Below are positions 52,901 through 60,823 of a DNA stretch of 64,000 nt, piece by piece. Positions within the stretch are counted from its first letter, which is position 1, and the number at the start of each line of letters is the position of its first letter. The notes under the pieces were generated by a model. That model ran no database searches and was not told where the DNA came from. It worked only from the letters and a program-made list of their open reading frames with translations. This DNA is from Streptomyces sp. NBC_00193 (lineage in GTDB: Bacteria; Actinomycetota; Actinomycetes; Streptomycetales; Streptomycetaceae): positions 124,001-188,000 of the forward strand of contig NZ_JAPEMM010000002.1 in assembly GCF_026342735.1 (NCBI RefSeq). The letters are read 5' to 3'. A program made the translations under genes and the position numbers.

Positions 52901-53683
52901 TTATGCCACTTCAGACAGCAGCGACCGTACGTGTGCGTTGCCGGCGGTGGACAAGTACTCCGCCAGCGCCTGTCCCGCCGGTCCCTTCGACCGGCGTACC
53001 GCGGTGACCGCATGGGCCATCGTCCGGTCGGCGGGTACGGCCTGGAGGATCCTCCTGACCAGTCCCACGGCCAGTTCTTCATCGACGGGAACGACCGAGT
53101 TGGCCAGATCGACGAGCTGGGTCGCCAGATCGAACCGGAAGCGGGCTCCCGATTCGATGGAACCGAGGCCGCGAATGACTACTTCGTGAATGTCGGGCAG
53201 GCATACGCGCACCACCGCTTCTTCCAGGTAGTCGCCCAGCTTCTCCTCGAAGTATTCACGGTCCGCGATCCGAATGAGCGACCGGAAGGTTTCCACTCGG
53301 AGATCGGAAGAATTTTTTTCCCCGGCGAGCTCCCGACTGTCCGCCGCAGCCTCCGAGAATTTTCCGTAACTGCTGTCCACCGAGAATTTGCGATCCATCA
53401 CCAGGTCATACCAAGGAACGGCTTTCGGCTCCAGGGTCGCCTGCCGGACGGCTTGATACCCAGCAGGCTCACCCCAGGACACAAGAGCCAGACAGGCGAG
53501 GTATCTTTCGCGATCGGAAGCCGACGCATCTCCGAGCAAAGCCACGAGGCCAGGCACACGGTCGCGATGACTGGCGTGATCGTAGCCTCCGTAGATCACG
53601 TCATCGACGTCGTCGGTGCGATTTCCCTCGAAGTCGGTTCCGAGGAGATCTTCGAACTGGGTCATGCCACTGCCCTGTCTCAT
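52901..53683 (-). CDS. Immunity protein for the adjacent T7SS-type toxin
   Basis: 260 aa, helical: VPGLVALLGDASASDRERYLACLALVSWGEPAGYQAV, LRVETFRSLIRIADREYFEEKLGDYLE, VIRGLGSIESGARFRFDLATQLVDLANSVV and ALAEYLSTAGNAHVRSLL. The fold looks HEAT-like. Its ATG at 53683 overlaps the toxin stop as TAATG, indicating coupled translation; an internal ATG at 53665 is possible. Position last in the toxin operon, with different codon texture from flanking genes, fits an immunity gene. Identity is inferred from context. Confidence 0.7.
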   Translation of the reverse strand: MRQGSGMTQFEDLLGTDFEGNRTDDVDDVIYGGYDHASHRDRVPGLVALLGDASASDRERYLACLALVSWGEPAGYQAVRQATLEPKAVPWYDLVMDRKFSVDSSYGKFSEAAADSRELAGEKNSSDLRVETFRSLIRIADREYFEEKLGDYLEEAVVRVCLPDIHEVVIRGLGSIESGARFRFDLATQLVDLANSVVPVDEELAVGLVRRILQAVPADRTMAHAVTAVRRSKGPAGQALAEYLSTAGNAHVRSLLSEVA

Positions 53684-55494
53684 TACGGTCCGGTGATGTA
53701 ATCACTCGGCACAATACCCTTGATGAGCCATTCTTCGTCGCGCTGGGTGTTCATCATGTCCACCATGCGCTGGATGATGCGCTTGGTCTTCGTTTTGCTG
53801 AGTCCCAGTTCCGCCGCGGCTTCCTCGATCGCGGGCCTCGAGCTGCCCGGCGGCACGGTGAGATCGACGGGACGACCGGCTATTTCGTCCGCGCTGGCCT
53901 GAATGGCGGCTTGGACTTCCTTCGGAGAATGGACCTCGACACCCTGGACACGGCCCGCGGCGATGTCCTCGTCCAGACGGGGCAGATCGATCTTGATCTT
54001 TCCGCCACCGAAGTCCTTGGCGTCGGCTCCGTCTCTGCTCAGGGATGTGTACGGACTGTCCGACTTCGCCGGGTCCCGGCCGACGACGTGGTCGACGATG
54101 CTCGCCTGACCGTCCGGATTCGCAGGCACCAGGTCGCCATCGGCATTGAGGTGGGCTTTCCGCTGCCCTCGGCTGTTGTACTCGGCGCTGAAGTCGTCGT
54201 CCTGGCGCATGAGAGGCGGGCGGTCTCCACCGGTGCCGGTGCCGGACGGCGCGCCCGGATCACCGTCCGCGGGCCCGTCCTCGCCCTTCAGGCCGTTCCT
54301 GCCGTGGGCCGCGGCCTCCCCCTGGGCCTGGGCGGCCTCCCGCGTGACTCCCCTGCGCGCCGCGCTCTCCGCCGCCTCCTCAGCAACCCTTGCCCCGGTT
54401 CGGGCCGCTCCCAATCCCTTCGTGCCGATGAGCTCGGGAATGAGCCGGCCGAAGCCCTCGCTCGGGTCGTCCTTGAAGGAGTCGATCAGGGCAACGGGGA
54501 TCCGTTCGGGATGGGCGGCGGTGGAGACGAGGCCGGCCAGAGTCATGCTGACGTGCTGCTGGTACTCGGCGGGATGGGTGAGGTTGTAGGGGTCCTGAGG
54601 ATTGAGGCCACGGGCGAAGTTGAGGATTCCCGCGGTGCCCTTGACCACTCCCCCGACGACGTGGTTCAGCTCGACGGCCTGAGCACCTTGGTAGTCGAGG
54701 AAGGTTCCGAGCGCGCGGTCCATGGGCGGCGGCTCGGCCGGCGCGTGTGCGAGGGCTGCCGTGAGGGCGCGCTCGGCCGTGGCGGCGGCCTCGTCGCGCT
54801 GACGGCGGGCCTCGTTGAGGATGTCCCGCGCCCGGCCGCGGGCGGCCTCACCCGGATCCACGCCCGGTGCCGGGCAGATCGCCGGGGCGCCGCCGGCCTT
54901 CACGGACGCTTCGTAGGCGGCGAACTTCTCCTTGTACACGGCTTCGGCGTCCTTCGACGCCTTCACCCCCTGCTTGTACAGCTCGATGGCCTCCTGCGCC
55001 TGCCCCTGTGCCCACTCCACCGTGTCGGCGTAACGATTCAGCGCGCCACCAGCGGATTCGCACGCGTCGGAAGCGTGGAACCAGTCGGCCGGGTGCATCG
55101 CGAACTTCTCGCGGAAGGCATCAGCCGCAGCCCCCCGCCAATGGCCGGAGTCCAGGGCTTTCATGCCCTGGCCGACCCGGTCGAACGCCGCCCGGAAGTC
55201 CGTCATGTGCTTGGCCGACTCCCGGATGGCCGAGGGCTTGCCATGGACGAGCTCGTTCGCCTGCTCGCTCTGTCCGAGCCCCTGTTCGCGCACCGTGGCG
55301 CCCAGGTCGGAGGCGATGTCGTCGCCCCAGTCCTCGACCGTGTCCGCCCATTCGTCCGCGCCCACGTACTCCAGGGCGCCACCGAGCCCGTGGGCGGCCA
55401 TGTCCACGCTCTTGCCCACCGCCCTCGTGGTGGCGTCCCAGCCGTCCTCCAGCTTGCCCAGCCCCTCGTTGAGCAGCCCACCCCAGTCCGGCAT
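53683..55494 (-). CDS. T7SS-secreted-type polymorphic toxin
   Basis: 603 aa. The N-terminal 200 residues match the putative T7SS-secreted domain: MPDWGGLLNEGLGKLEDGWDATTRAVG, then WRGAAADAFREKFAMHPADWFHAS and GALNRYADTVEWAQGQAQEAIELYKQG (WxG-like helical hairpins). A linker of 200 residues includes DFLDYQGAQAVELNHVVGGVVKGTAG-like sequence. The last 120 residues form the toxin: DSPYTSLSRDGADAKDFGGGKIKIDLPRL, then a helical tail with LGLSKTKTKRIIQRMVDMMN. The YTSLS-plus-FG pattern is reminiscent of ADP-ribosyltransferase-like toxins, but this is tentative. TGATG overlap joins it to the WXG-like gene upstream. Confidence 0.82.
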   Translation of the reverse strand: MPDWGGLLNEGLGKLEDGWDATTRAVGKSVDMAAHGLGGALEYVGADEWADTVEDWGDDIASDLGATVREQGLGQSEQANELVHGKPSAIRESAKHMTDFRAAFDRVGQGMKALDSGHWRGAAADAFREKFAMHPADWFHASDACESAGGALNRYADTVEWAQGQAQEAIELYKQGVKASKDAEAVYKEKFAAYEASVKAGGAPAICPAPGVDPGEAARGRARDILNEARRQRDEAAATAERALTAALAHAPAEPPPMDRALGTFLDYQGAQAVELNHVVGGVVKGTAGILNFARGLNPQDPYNLTHPAEYQQHVSMTLAGLVSTAAHPERIPVALIDSFKDDPSEGFGRLIPELIGTKGLGAARTGARVAEEAAESAARRGVTREAAQAQGEAAAHGRNGLKGEDGPADGDPGAPSGTGTGGDRPPLMRQDDDFSAEYNSRGQRKAHLNADGDLVPANPDGQASIVDHVVGRDPAKSDSPYTSLSRDGADAKDFGGGKIKIDLPRLDEDIAAGRVQGVEVHSPKEVQAAIQASADEIAGRPVDLTVPPGSSRPAIEEAAAELGLSKTKTKRIIQRMVDMMNTQRDEEWLIKGIVPSDYITGP

Positions 55495-56126
55495 CAGCGC
55501 TCACCACCGGTCTGCGGCGCGGGCGCCGGTCCGACCATGTCGTCGACGGCCGCGTCCATCTCGTCGCCCAGACCGGCCGCGTCGATGAGCTGGTTGGACA
55601 GGAGGATGTCGGAACTGTTCAGGTCCCGGACGGTGCCCTTCCAGGCCTCCTTGCTGTTCTCGTTGGCCTGCTCGAAGGATTCCCGGCTGTAATCCGCGTC
55701 ACGGATCTGCATGTACGGGTTGTCGGAGAGGACCTCGCCCCAGCCCTTGCCGATGACGTCCTCCTCGGAGGCGTACGGGTTGCCCATCGCCGAGTTGGTC
55801 AGCACCTTGAAACTGCCCTGGATGTACTGGTCCTGCTCGTGCAGCGCACCCGCCGACAGCCCGACCTTCGCCGCGAAGGCGTTGCCCTGCTGAACCAGGG
55901 ACCGCACACCCCATTCCCACCGCTCGCAGAAGGTCCCGAGCGCGGACGTCAGCCCATCGTGCCCCGTCTCCATGCCGGACAGGGCCAGGTCAGAGAAGCC
56001 CCGGCCCATACTGGCCGTGCCGACCATCCCGAGTTCCTTCAGCTCGGCCAACGTCTGCGTGATCCCCTCGGCGATCTGGCCCAGTGCCGCCTTGGAGACA
56101 TCGAGATCGCCCCCGTCCCCGCTCAT
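55494..56126 (-). CDS. WXG100-like secretion partner
   Basis: 210 aa. Predicted long helices: LDVSKAALGQIAEGITQTLAELKELGMVG, HDGLTSALGTFCERWEWGVRSLVQQGNAFAAKVG and LHEQDQYIQGSFKVLTN, with a W-E-W turn, as in WXG100/ESX proteins. A C-terminal domain has YSRESFEQANENSKEAWKGTVRDL. It likely pairs with the following toxin for ESX/T7 export. ATGA overlaps with the SseB-like gene upstream and TGATG with the toxin show one tightly coupled operon. Confidence 0.75.
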   Translation of the reverse strand: MSGDGGDLDVSKAALGQIAEGITQTLAELKELGMVGTASMGRGFSDLALSGMETGHDGLTSALGTFCERWEWGVRSLVQQGNAFAAKVGLSAGALHEQDQYIQGSFKVLTNSAMGNPYASEEDVIGKGWGEVLSDNPYMQIRDADYSRESFEQANENSKEAWKGTVRDLNSSDILLSNQLIDAAGLGDEMDAAVDDMVGPAPAPQTGGER

Positions 56127-56611
56127 GCCGCCTTCTCCCCGTCAACTGCCACCGCATCCGCGACGATCCCCCGAACCGGCGGAAACACCGCGCCATCGGG
56201 ACCGGCCGCGTTCAGCGCGACTCCGCACGGGAAGTCCAGCGCCGGCATCACCTCGTCCAGCAACCGCGCACCGATCACCCGCCGGTACGGCCACCGGTCC
56301 CCCGATTCGCCCCGCGCCTCGGCGAAGCGGGCGAGTGCCGCCTCGTCGGAGAAGGCACAAATCCAGTCCAGACCACCCAACTCGGCGGTCCACAGGCCAC
56401 CGCGCTGGTCCAGGGGCACCAGCACGGTGGCGGCGCGGAACTCGGTGAGCCGTTCCCGTCCCGCTTCCGCCGTTTCTTCGACCGACCCCGTCTCGACAAC
56501 GGGAACAGCCGCTACGCGCACGGGCGCTACGATCACCGGCGCCTGTGGAGATGAGGTCGAGCGTGCGGCCGCCTCCGCCCGCAACTGAGCCCACTCCTCG
56601 TCGAACCCCAC
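56123..56611 (-). CDS. SseB-like protein at the head of the toxin operon
   Basis: 162 aa. The C-terminal 100 residues (TEFRAATVLVPLDQRGGLWTAELGGLDWICAFSDEAALARFAEARGE, VMPALDFPCGVALNAAGPDGAVF) follow the SseB N-terminal-domain pattern often found with Streptomyces T7SS effectors. A variable N-terminus of 50 residues precedes it. It may be a chaperone for the effector pair downstream. The gene starts at ATG 56611; the operon promoter should lie between here and 57000. Confidence 0.72.
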   Translation of the reverse strand: MGFDEEWAQLRAEAAARSTSSPQAPVIVAPVRVAAVPVVETGSVEETAEAGRERLTEFRAATVLVPLDQRGGLWTAELGGLDWICAFSDEAALARFAEARGESGDRWPYRRVIGARLLDEVMPALDFPCGVALNAAGPDGAVFPPVRGIVADAVAVDGEKAA

Positions 56612-57020
56612 CCAGAACTCCTCACACCGGTCCGCTGGTCAGCCCCGGGCTGAACCGAGCCGGTCACCCCACCTGTTCGAGTCGAACATACCGCGACCGA
56701 CTATGTGGTTTTAGGTCAGCTTTGCTCTTCGTTTATGCACACTCCATGCTCCGGGTCGCCCTCCTTGCCGCCACGTCAGCCCGTGAGAACCCCGCTCGGC
56801 GAGCACTCCTTCTCCGCCTTCGGCCTGGACAACACGCCAGGGTGAGGCGCGGAGCGTCCACAAGCCTGGTGCATTCGTGAACCTCGACGGCTCGACGGCG
56901 AACCGAAAGGGGATGCCGACTCGAACAAACCAGAGCGCAGGGACAACCAGCCTCCACGCAGACGGGGTGGCGTACAAGGACGGGCTACCGGCTGCCCGGG
57001 CTCGACCCGGGCCAGGCCAT
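56612..57020. other. Region upstream of the toxin operon
   Basis: No gene is supported; frames on the minus strand (to 57106) show no similarity. The promoter for the toxin operon is presumably here. Confidence 0.5.
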
Positions 57021-57210
57021 GGGGTCATCCCCGCGGGTATGGGGAGCAGCCGTGGGCGCAGCTGCACAGCAAGACCCTCTGGGGAGCATTCGGTCTCTGT
57101 AAGCACCGGCCGGTAGTTCGTGGGTTCATCCCCGCATGCGCGGGGAGCGGTCTGTCGGCCTGACGACCGAAGACAGCCTCAAGGGATCATCCCTACGTGC
57201 GCGGGGAGCG
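57021..57210 (+). CRISPR. Type I-E-like CRISPR remnant 3
   Basis: Three 29-nt repeats (57021-57049, 57121-57149, 57182-57210) and a truncated fourth ending at 57088 share the GGTCATCCCCGC...GGGGAGC form and the orientation of remnants 1 and 2. Exact 32-nt spacers occupy 57089-57120 and 57150-57181. About 21 nt have been lost between the first repeat and the truncated one. No cas gene is nearby. Confidence 0.85.
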
Positions 57211-57424
57211 GACTTGCTGACCTGCGACTCTAGGCTGGCAGCAGCGTATTTTGAAGCACCTTCACTGATTCCTCCATATCCACCAGCTCTCCCAGTCGAA
57301 CAAGGAAGTCCACCCATGTGTGACGGCCAGGGGGGGAGACGGCACGGAGACGGCCGGGTGAGGACCTGGAGGCTTCGGCATGTCCCCCTAACTGTGTGGC
57401 AGCGGAGTCCTTCAGGCTGTGGGG
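57211..57424. other. Region downstream of CRISPR remnant 3
   Basis: No further repeats are visible. A minus-strand stretch (HTWVDFLVRLGELVDMEESVKVL, ending 57230) could be the end of a lost gene. Confidence 0.4.
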
Positions 57425-57448
57425 CCTGGCAGCGTCGGCGCTGCCAGG
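57425..57448 (-). terminator. Terminator of the esterase gene
   Basis: A perfect 10-bp stem (CCTGGCAGCG and complement) with a TCGG tetraloop-like turn lies 9 bases beyond the esterase stop on the minus strand. Confidence 0.8.
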
Positions 57449-57456
57449 GGCTCTGA

Positions 57457-58347
57457 TCAGAAGTACCGTGCCTTCGCCACGCGTTCGGTGACGGCCGGCT
57501 TGTCGAGGTAGCGGTGGACGTCGTGGGCGTTGAGCTTGCCGTTGTCGACCTCGATGTCCGTGACGCCGACCGCGAGGTGGGAGAGGCCTCCGCGCCTGTT
57601 CACCGGGTCGTACGGGGCGTAGAGGTTCGTCCACTCCACCCCGGCCGGGACGGACAGGGGGGCACCGGCCGTGTGGACGCCCTTCCTGACGGCCAGCCAG
57701 CTGAGCGGGGATCCGCAGGTGATCAGGGAGACCACCGCCGGGCTCCCGTCCGCGCGGGACGGTACTTCGCCGCGGCTCAGCATGTCGTAGAAGACGACGC
57801 TGCCCAGGGAGTGCGCGATGACCATCCGGGCTCCGGTGGCGGCCAGGGCCGCCCGTACCTCGGCGCGTACGGCGGCGCCGGTCTCCTCGTGGCGCAGGTA
57901 GCCGTGTGCCTCGCGCACGAGCCACAGCAGACGGTCGGTCACGCCCCTGCCGGCCACCCGGTCCACCGCTCGCGCACGCCTGAGGATCCGCGGCGTGAGC
58001 CGGCCCTCTCCCAGGGTCTGCCCGCCCATGGGCGAGTCGTCCTCCTCGGCGACGGCCGACGGCGCGTAGGCGGCGAGGGCCTGGAGGATGAACTCCTCTT
58101 CCTCCTCCCCGACGGGAGCGTCCTCGGCCGCGTCGGCGGAGCCCGGGCCCAGGCGCATGTACCGGGTGGCCGTCTTCGGGTAGACGCCCTGGTACGAGGG
58201 GACGGTGAGCCGGATCGGACCGGCCGTCGCGGCGTGGCCCGAGTCGGCCAGTGCGTCGTCCACCGATGCCTGCCACTTCCGGCTCAGCTCGGCCGTCGTG
58301 GCCGACGAGCCCTGCCGGATGCCGTGCACGCCGACGATCTGCAGCAT
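57457..58347 (-). CDS. Alpha/beta hydrolase (esterase/lipase-like)
   Basis: 296 aa. It begins with the strand MLQIVGVHGIRQG, has the nucleophile elbow IAHSLGSVVFYD near residue 174, the strand SLITCGSPLSW, and a likely catalytic Asp in LYAPYDPVNRRGG with His near the C-terminus (NAHDVHRYL). This is the layout of class-3 lipase/serine esterase-like proteins sometimes encoded beside caspase-NTPase systems. ATG 58347 with GGGGGA eight bases before it is preferred. It is divergent from the caspase-like gene at 58487. Confidence 0.82.
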   Translation of the reverse strand: MLQIVGVHGIRQGSSATTAELSRKWQASVDDALADSGHAATAGPIRLTVPSYQGVYPKTATRYMRLGPGSADAAEDAPVGEEEEEFILQALAAYAPSAVAEEDDSPMGGQTLGEGRLTPRILRRARAVDRVAGRGVTDRLLWLVREAHGYLRHEETGAAVRAEVRAALAATGARMVIAHSLGSVVFYDMLSRGEVPSRADGSPAVVSLITCGSPLSWLAVRKGVHTAGAPLSVPAGVEWTNLYAPYDPVNRRGGLSHLAVGVTDIEVDNGKLNAHDVHRYLDKPAVTERVAKARYF

Positions 58348-58486
58348 GTTCACACTCCCCCGTTCCGCCCTGCCCGGCCGTGCCGACGGTCCATCACCCA
58401 CCGGTCCCGGCCCAGGAGCAGATCGTATCCAGGGATGGCCCACCCGCCGCCGGAGTTGCCCCTGCCGTGGATAGTCTGGGGCCGCC

Positions 58487-60823
58487 GTGCGCCACACATC
58501 GCGTGCGGATCAGGGGGATGACTGTGGGTGCACAAGAGCGGGGAGCGTCCGGCGCCGACGGCTGGTCGTGGTCGCCGTGGACGGCTACAAGGAGAGCCCC
58601 GACGGGTTCGACGAGGCCATAGCGACACAAGTGGAGCGGATCACCGGCTGGCTGGCCGACCCGGAACTCGACGACGACCGCCGCTTCGAGGTCAGCCGGG
58701 CACCCTCGGTTCGTTCCGTGGATGCCTTGCGCGAGTTCCTGCGCAAGGAAGATCTCGCCGCGGCGAAGTACCGCGAGGCCGTCGTCGTCTACATCACCGG
58801 ACACGGCCTACGGCGCACCGCACCCCGCCATTTCCTGATGCTCGCCGACACCGAACCGGACCGGCTGTTCGCCACCGCGTTCCCGACGAGCGAGCTCGTC
58901 ACCGCGGTCCTGGACAGCCATTCCGAGCGGGTGGCGCTGGCTTGCGCCCGCATGCGGGACGAGCCCGCCGGGTACACCGCACCCCACCTCTCGTTCAGGG
59001 AGTGGGGGGATCTTCTGGACGAGGTCGGACGCGACGAGCACGGTGTCGAGAGGGACCTCGTGCAACCCCTGTGGGTCGTCCCGCGATCGCCCAGCCGTGG
59101 GCCCAGCGCCTGTCTGCCGAACCCCCGTTACCGGGTGCCCGTGAGCACCACCGGCCCCGCTCTGCGACAGCTGGCCCTGACCCCGACGCGGGACTCGGGT
59201 GGGGACACCGGGACGGACGCCCGCCCGGATACGGGCGTTCTCGACGAGTTCTGGCTGGAGCGCGCCTCGGGACGTGCGGCGGCGGACGACCCGGGTTGGT
59301 ACTTCAGCGGCCGGGCCGCACCGATGAGCCGTATGACCCGCTTCCTGCGCGACACCGAGGGCGTCCTCGTGGTCACGGGCGCGGCCGGATCCGGGAAGTC
59401 CGCGCTGCTGGCCCGCCTGGTCACCCTCTCCGACCCGGGTTTCGTCGCGGATCCGCAGTACGCGGCCATGGTGGCGGGGATCCCCGCGGAGCTCCGGCCG
59501 GATCCGGGCACCGTCGACGTGGCCGTACTGGCCCGCAACAAGTCCGCGCAGGTGATCATCGAGGACCTGCACACCGGCCTCGGGCACAGCCCAGCGCCCG
59601 CCCTCACGCGCGCCCACGGGCACGGTCCGGGAACGGAACCGCCCCTCCAGGCCCTGCTGCGGCGGGTGCTGGAGCGGTCCACCGCAGCGGCCAGTCCCGT
59701 CACCGTGGTGATCGACGCGCTGGACGAGGCCGACGACCCCCTCGCCGTCTTCAACGACGTCGTCCTGCCGCTCGCCCGCCTCCGCGGTCCGGACGGGGTA
59801 CGCCTCGTCCGTCTCCTCCTCGGCATCCGCAGCTCCCCCGAACCGGCCGAGCCGACCTACCCGGCGGGAGCTGACCTGCTCGACGAGCGCGCGGACCACC
59901 TGCTGCTGCGGCTGACCGAGGCCCTGCACGACGAGGGCCTCGTGCCCGGCACCCTGCGCACCGACGGCCCCGACTGCGCCGCCGACATCGCCGCCTACGG
60001 CGCCACGCTGCTGCTCGCGACGCCCGGCAGTCCGTATCACGGCGCGCCGGAGGCGGCCTCCGAAGCCGCGGGCGTCATCGCCGACGCGGTCGCGCCGTCC
60101 TTCCTGGACGCCCGGATCGCCGCCGACCAGCTCCGGCGGGCCGACACCCGCCAGGACCTGACCGAGCCCGGGTGGCTCGGCAGCCTCGCCGACGGCACCA
60201 CCGGACTGCTCCGCGAGGACATCAGGGCCGTGTCCCTGGCCACCGGCGTCCCGGCCGACCTACTGGTCGCCGCGCTCCGGGCAACGGCCTTCGCGCCGGG
60301 GGCGGGCCTGCCCTGGGCCGAGGTCTGGCCCGCCGTCACCACCGCGCTCGTCGCAGCCGAGTACGGGGCGGGCTACGTCGGCACCTACACCGCCGACCAC
60401 GCCATCAGGACGCTGCGCGCCAGTCGTCTGACCGGGTACCTGGCCACGGATGAGGAGGACGCGCGTACCGTCTACCGGCCCGTCCACCAGCGGCTGACCG
60501 ACCTGCTGCTCGCGGATCCGAGCTGGCTGCTGGCGCCGTCGTCGGCCACGGAGTCCACGTGGTGGCGCCCCGACGGCGAACGGCAGGTACTCGTCTCCGC
60601 CCACGCCGCCCTGGCCCAGGCCCTGGCCGGCTTGGTCGAGCGGTCCGGGCCGCGCCCCGCCCATCCGTACGTCCGCAGGCACTTCCTCCACCACGCGGCG
60701 GCCGGGGAGGTATTGGACGATCTGCACGTACCGCTGGAACTCCTGGCCCAGGAATCCTCCGGAAGCCTCCGGGCACGCCTGGGGCTGCCCCTGCCGATCA
60801 CGAGTCCGCACCTCAAATGCTGA
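58487..60823 (+). CDS. Caspase-like/NTPase protein, caspase domain damaged
   Basis: 778 aa. Residues 18-180 are a caspase-like (peptidase C14) domain: LVVVAVDGYKESPDGFDEAI, VVVYITGHGLRRTAPRHFLMLADT with the catalytic His near 106. After AVLDSHSERV the sequence jumps to CARMRDEPAGYTAPHLSFREW. In homologues about 60 residues with the catalytic Cys (DSCFSG-type) lie there and are deleted. Residues 260-780 form a STAND-type NTPase: Walker A TGAAGSGKSALLARL near 302, Walker B VTVVIDALDEADD. The C-terminus runs into WD40 sequence in another frame at 60817. The GTG start and first 20 codons are doubtful: ATG 58519 in another frame also begins a plausible N-terminus. Confidence 0.75.
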   Translation: MRHTSRADQGDDCGCTRAGSVRRRRLVVVAVDGYKESPDGFDEAIATQVERITGWLADPELDDDRRFEVSRAPSVRSVDALREFLRKEDLAAAKYREAVVVYITGHGLRRTAPRHFLMLADTEPDRLFATAFPTSELVTAVLDSHSERVALACARMRDEPAGYTAPHLSFREWGDLLDEVGRDEHGVERDLVQPLWVVPRSPSRGPSACLPNPRYRVPVSTTGPALRQLALTPTRDSGGDTGTDARPDTGVLDEFWLERASGRAAADDPGWYFSGRAAPMSRMTRFLRDTEGVLVVTGAAGSGKSALLARLVTLSDPGFVADPQYAAMVAGIPAELRPDPGTVDVAVLARNKSAQVIIEDLHTGLGHSPAPALTRAHGHGPGTEPPLQALLRRVLERSTAAASPVTVVIDALDEADDPLAVFNDVVLPLARLRGPDGVRLVRLLLGIRSSPEPAEPTYPAGADLLDERADHLLLRLTEALHDEGLVPGTLRTDGPDCAADIAAYGATLLLATPGSPYHGAPEAASEAAGVIADAVAPSFLDARIAADQLRRADTRQDLTEPGWLGSLADGTTGLLREDIRAVSLATGVPADLLVAALRATAFAPGAGLPWAEVWPAVTTALVAAEYGAGYVGTYTADHAIRTLRASRLTGYLATDEEDARTVYRPVHQRLTDLLLADPSWLLAPSSATESTWWRPDGERQVLVSAHAALAQALAGLVERSGPRPAHPYVRRHFLHHAAAGEVLDDLHVPLELLAQESSGSLRARLGLPLPITSPHLKC

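Noticed and set aside
56711..57106. A 131-residue minus-strand open frame ahead of the toxin operon
   Set aside because: No similarity, no ribosome binding site, and it runs across a CRISPR repeat.
48505..57210. Active CRISPR-Cas immunity
   Set aside because: Repeats are degenerate, each group has only one or two spacers, and no cas gene is visible.
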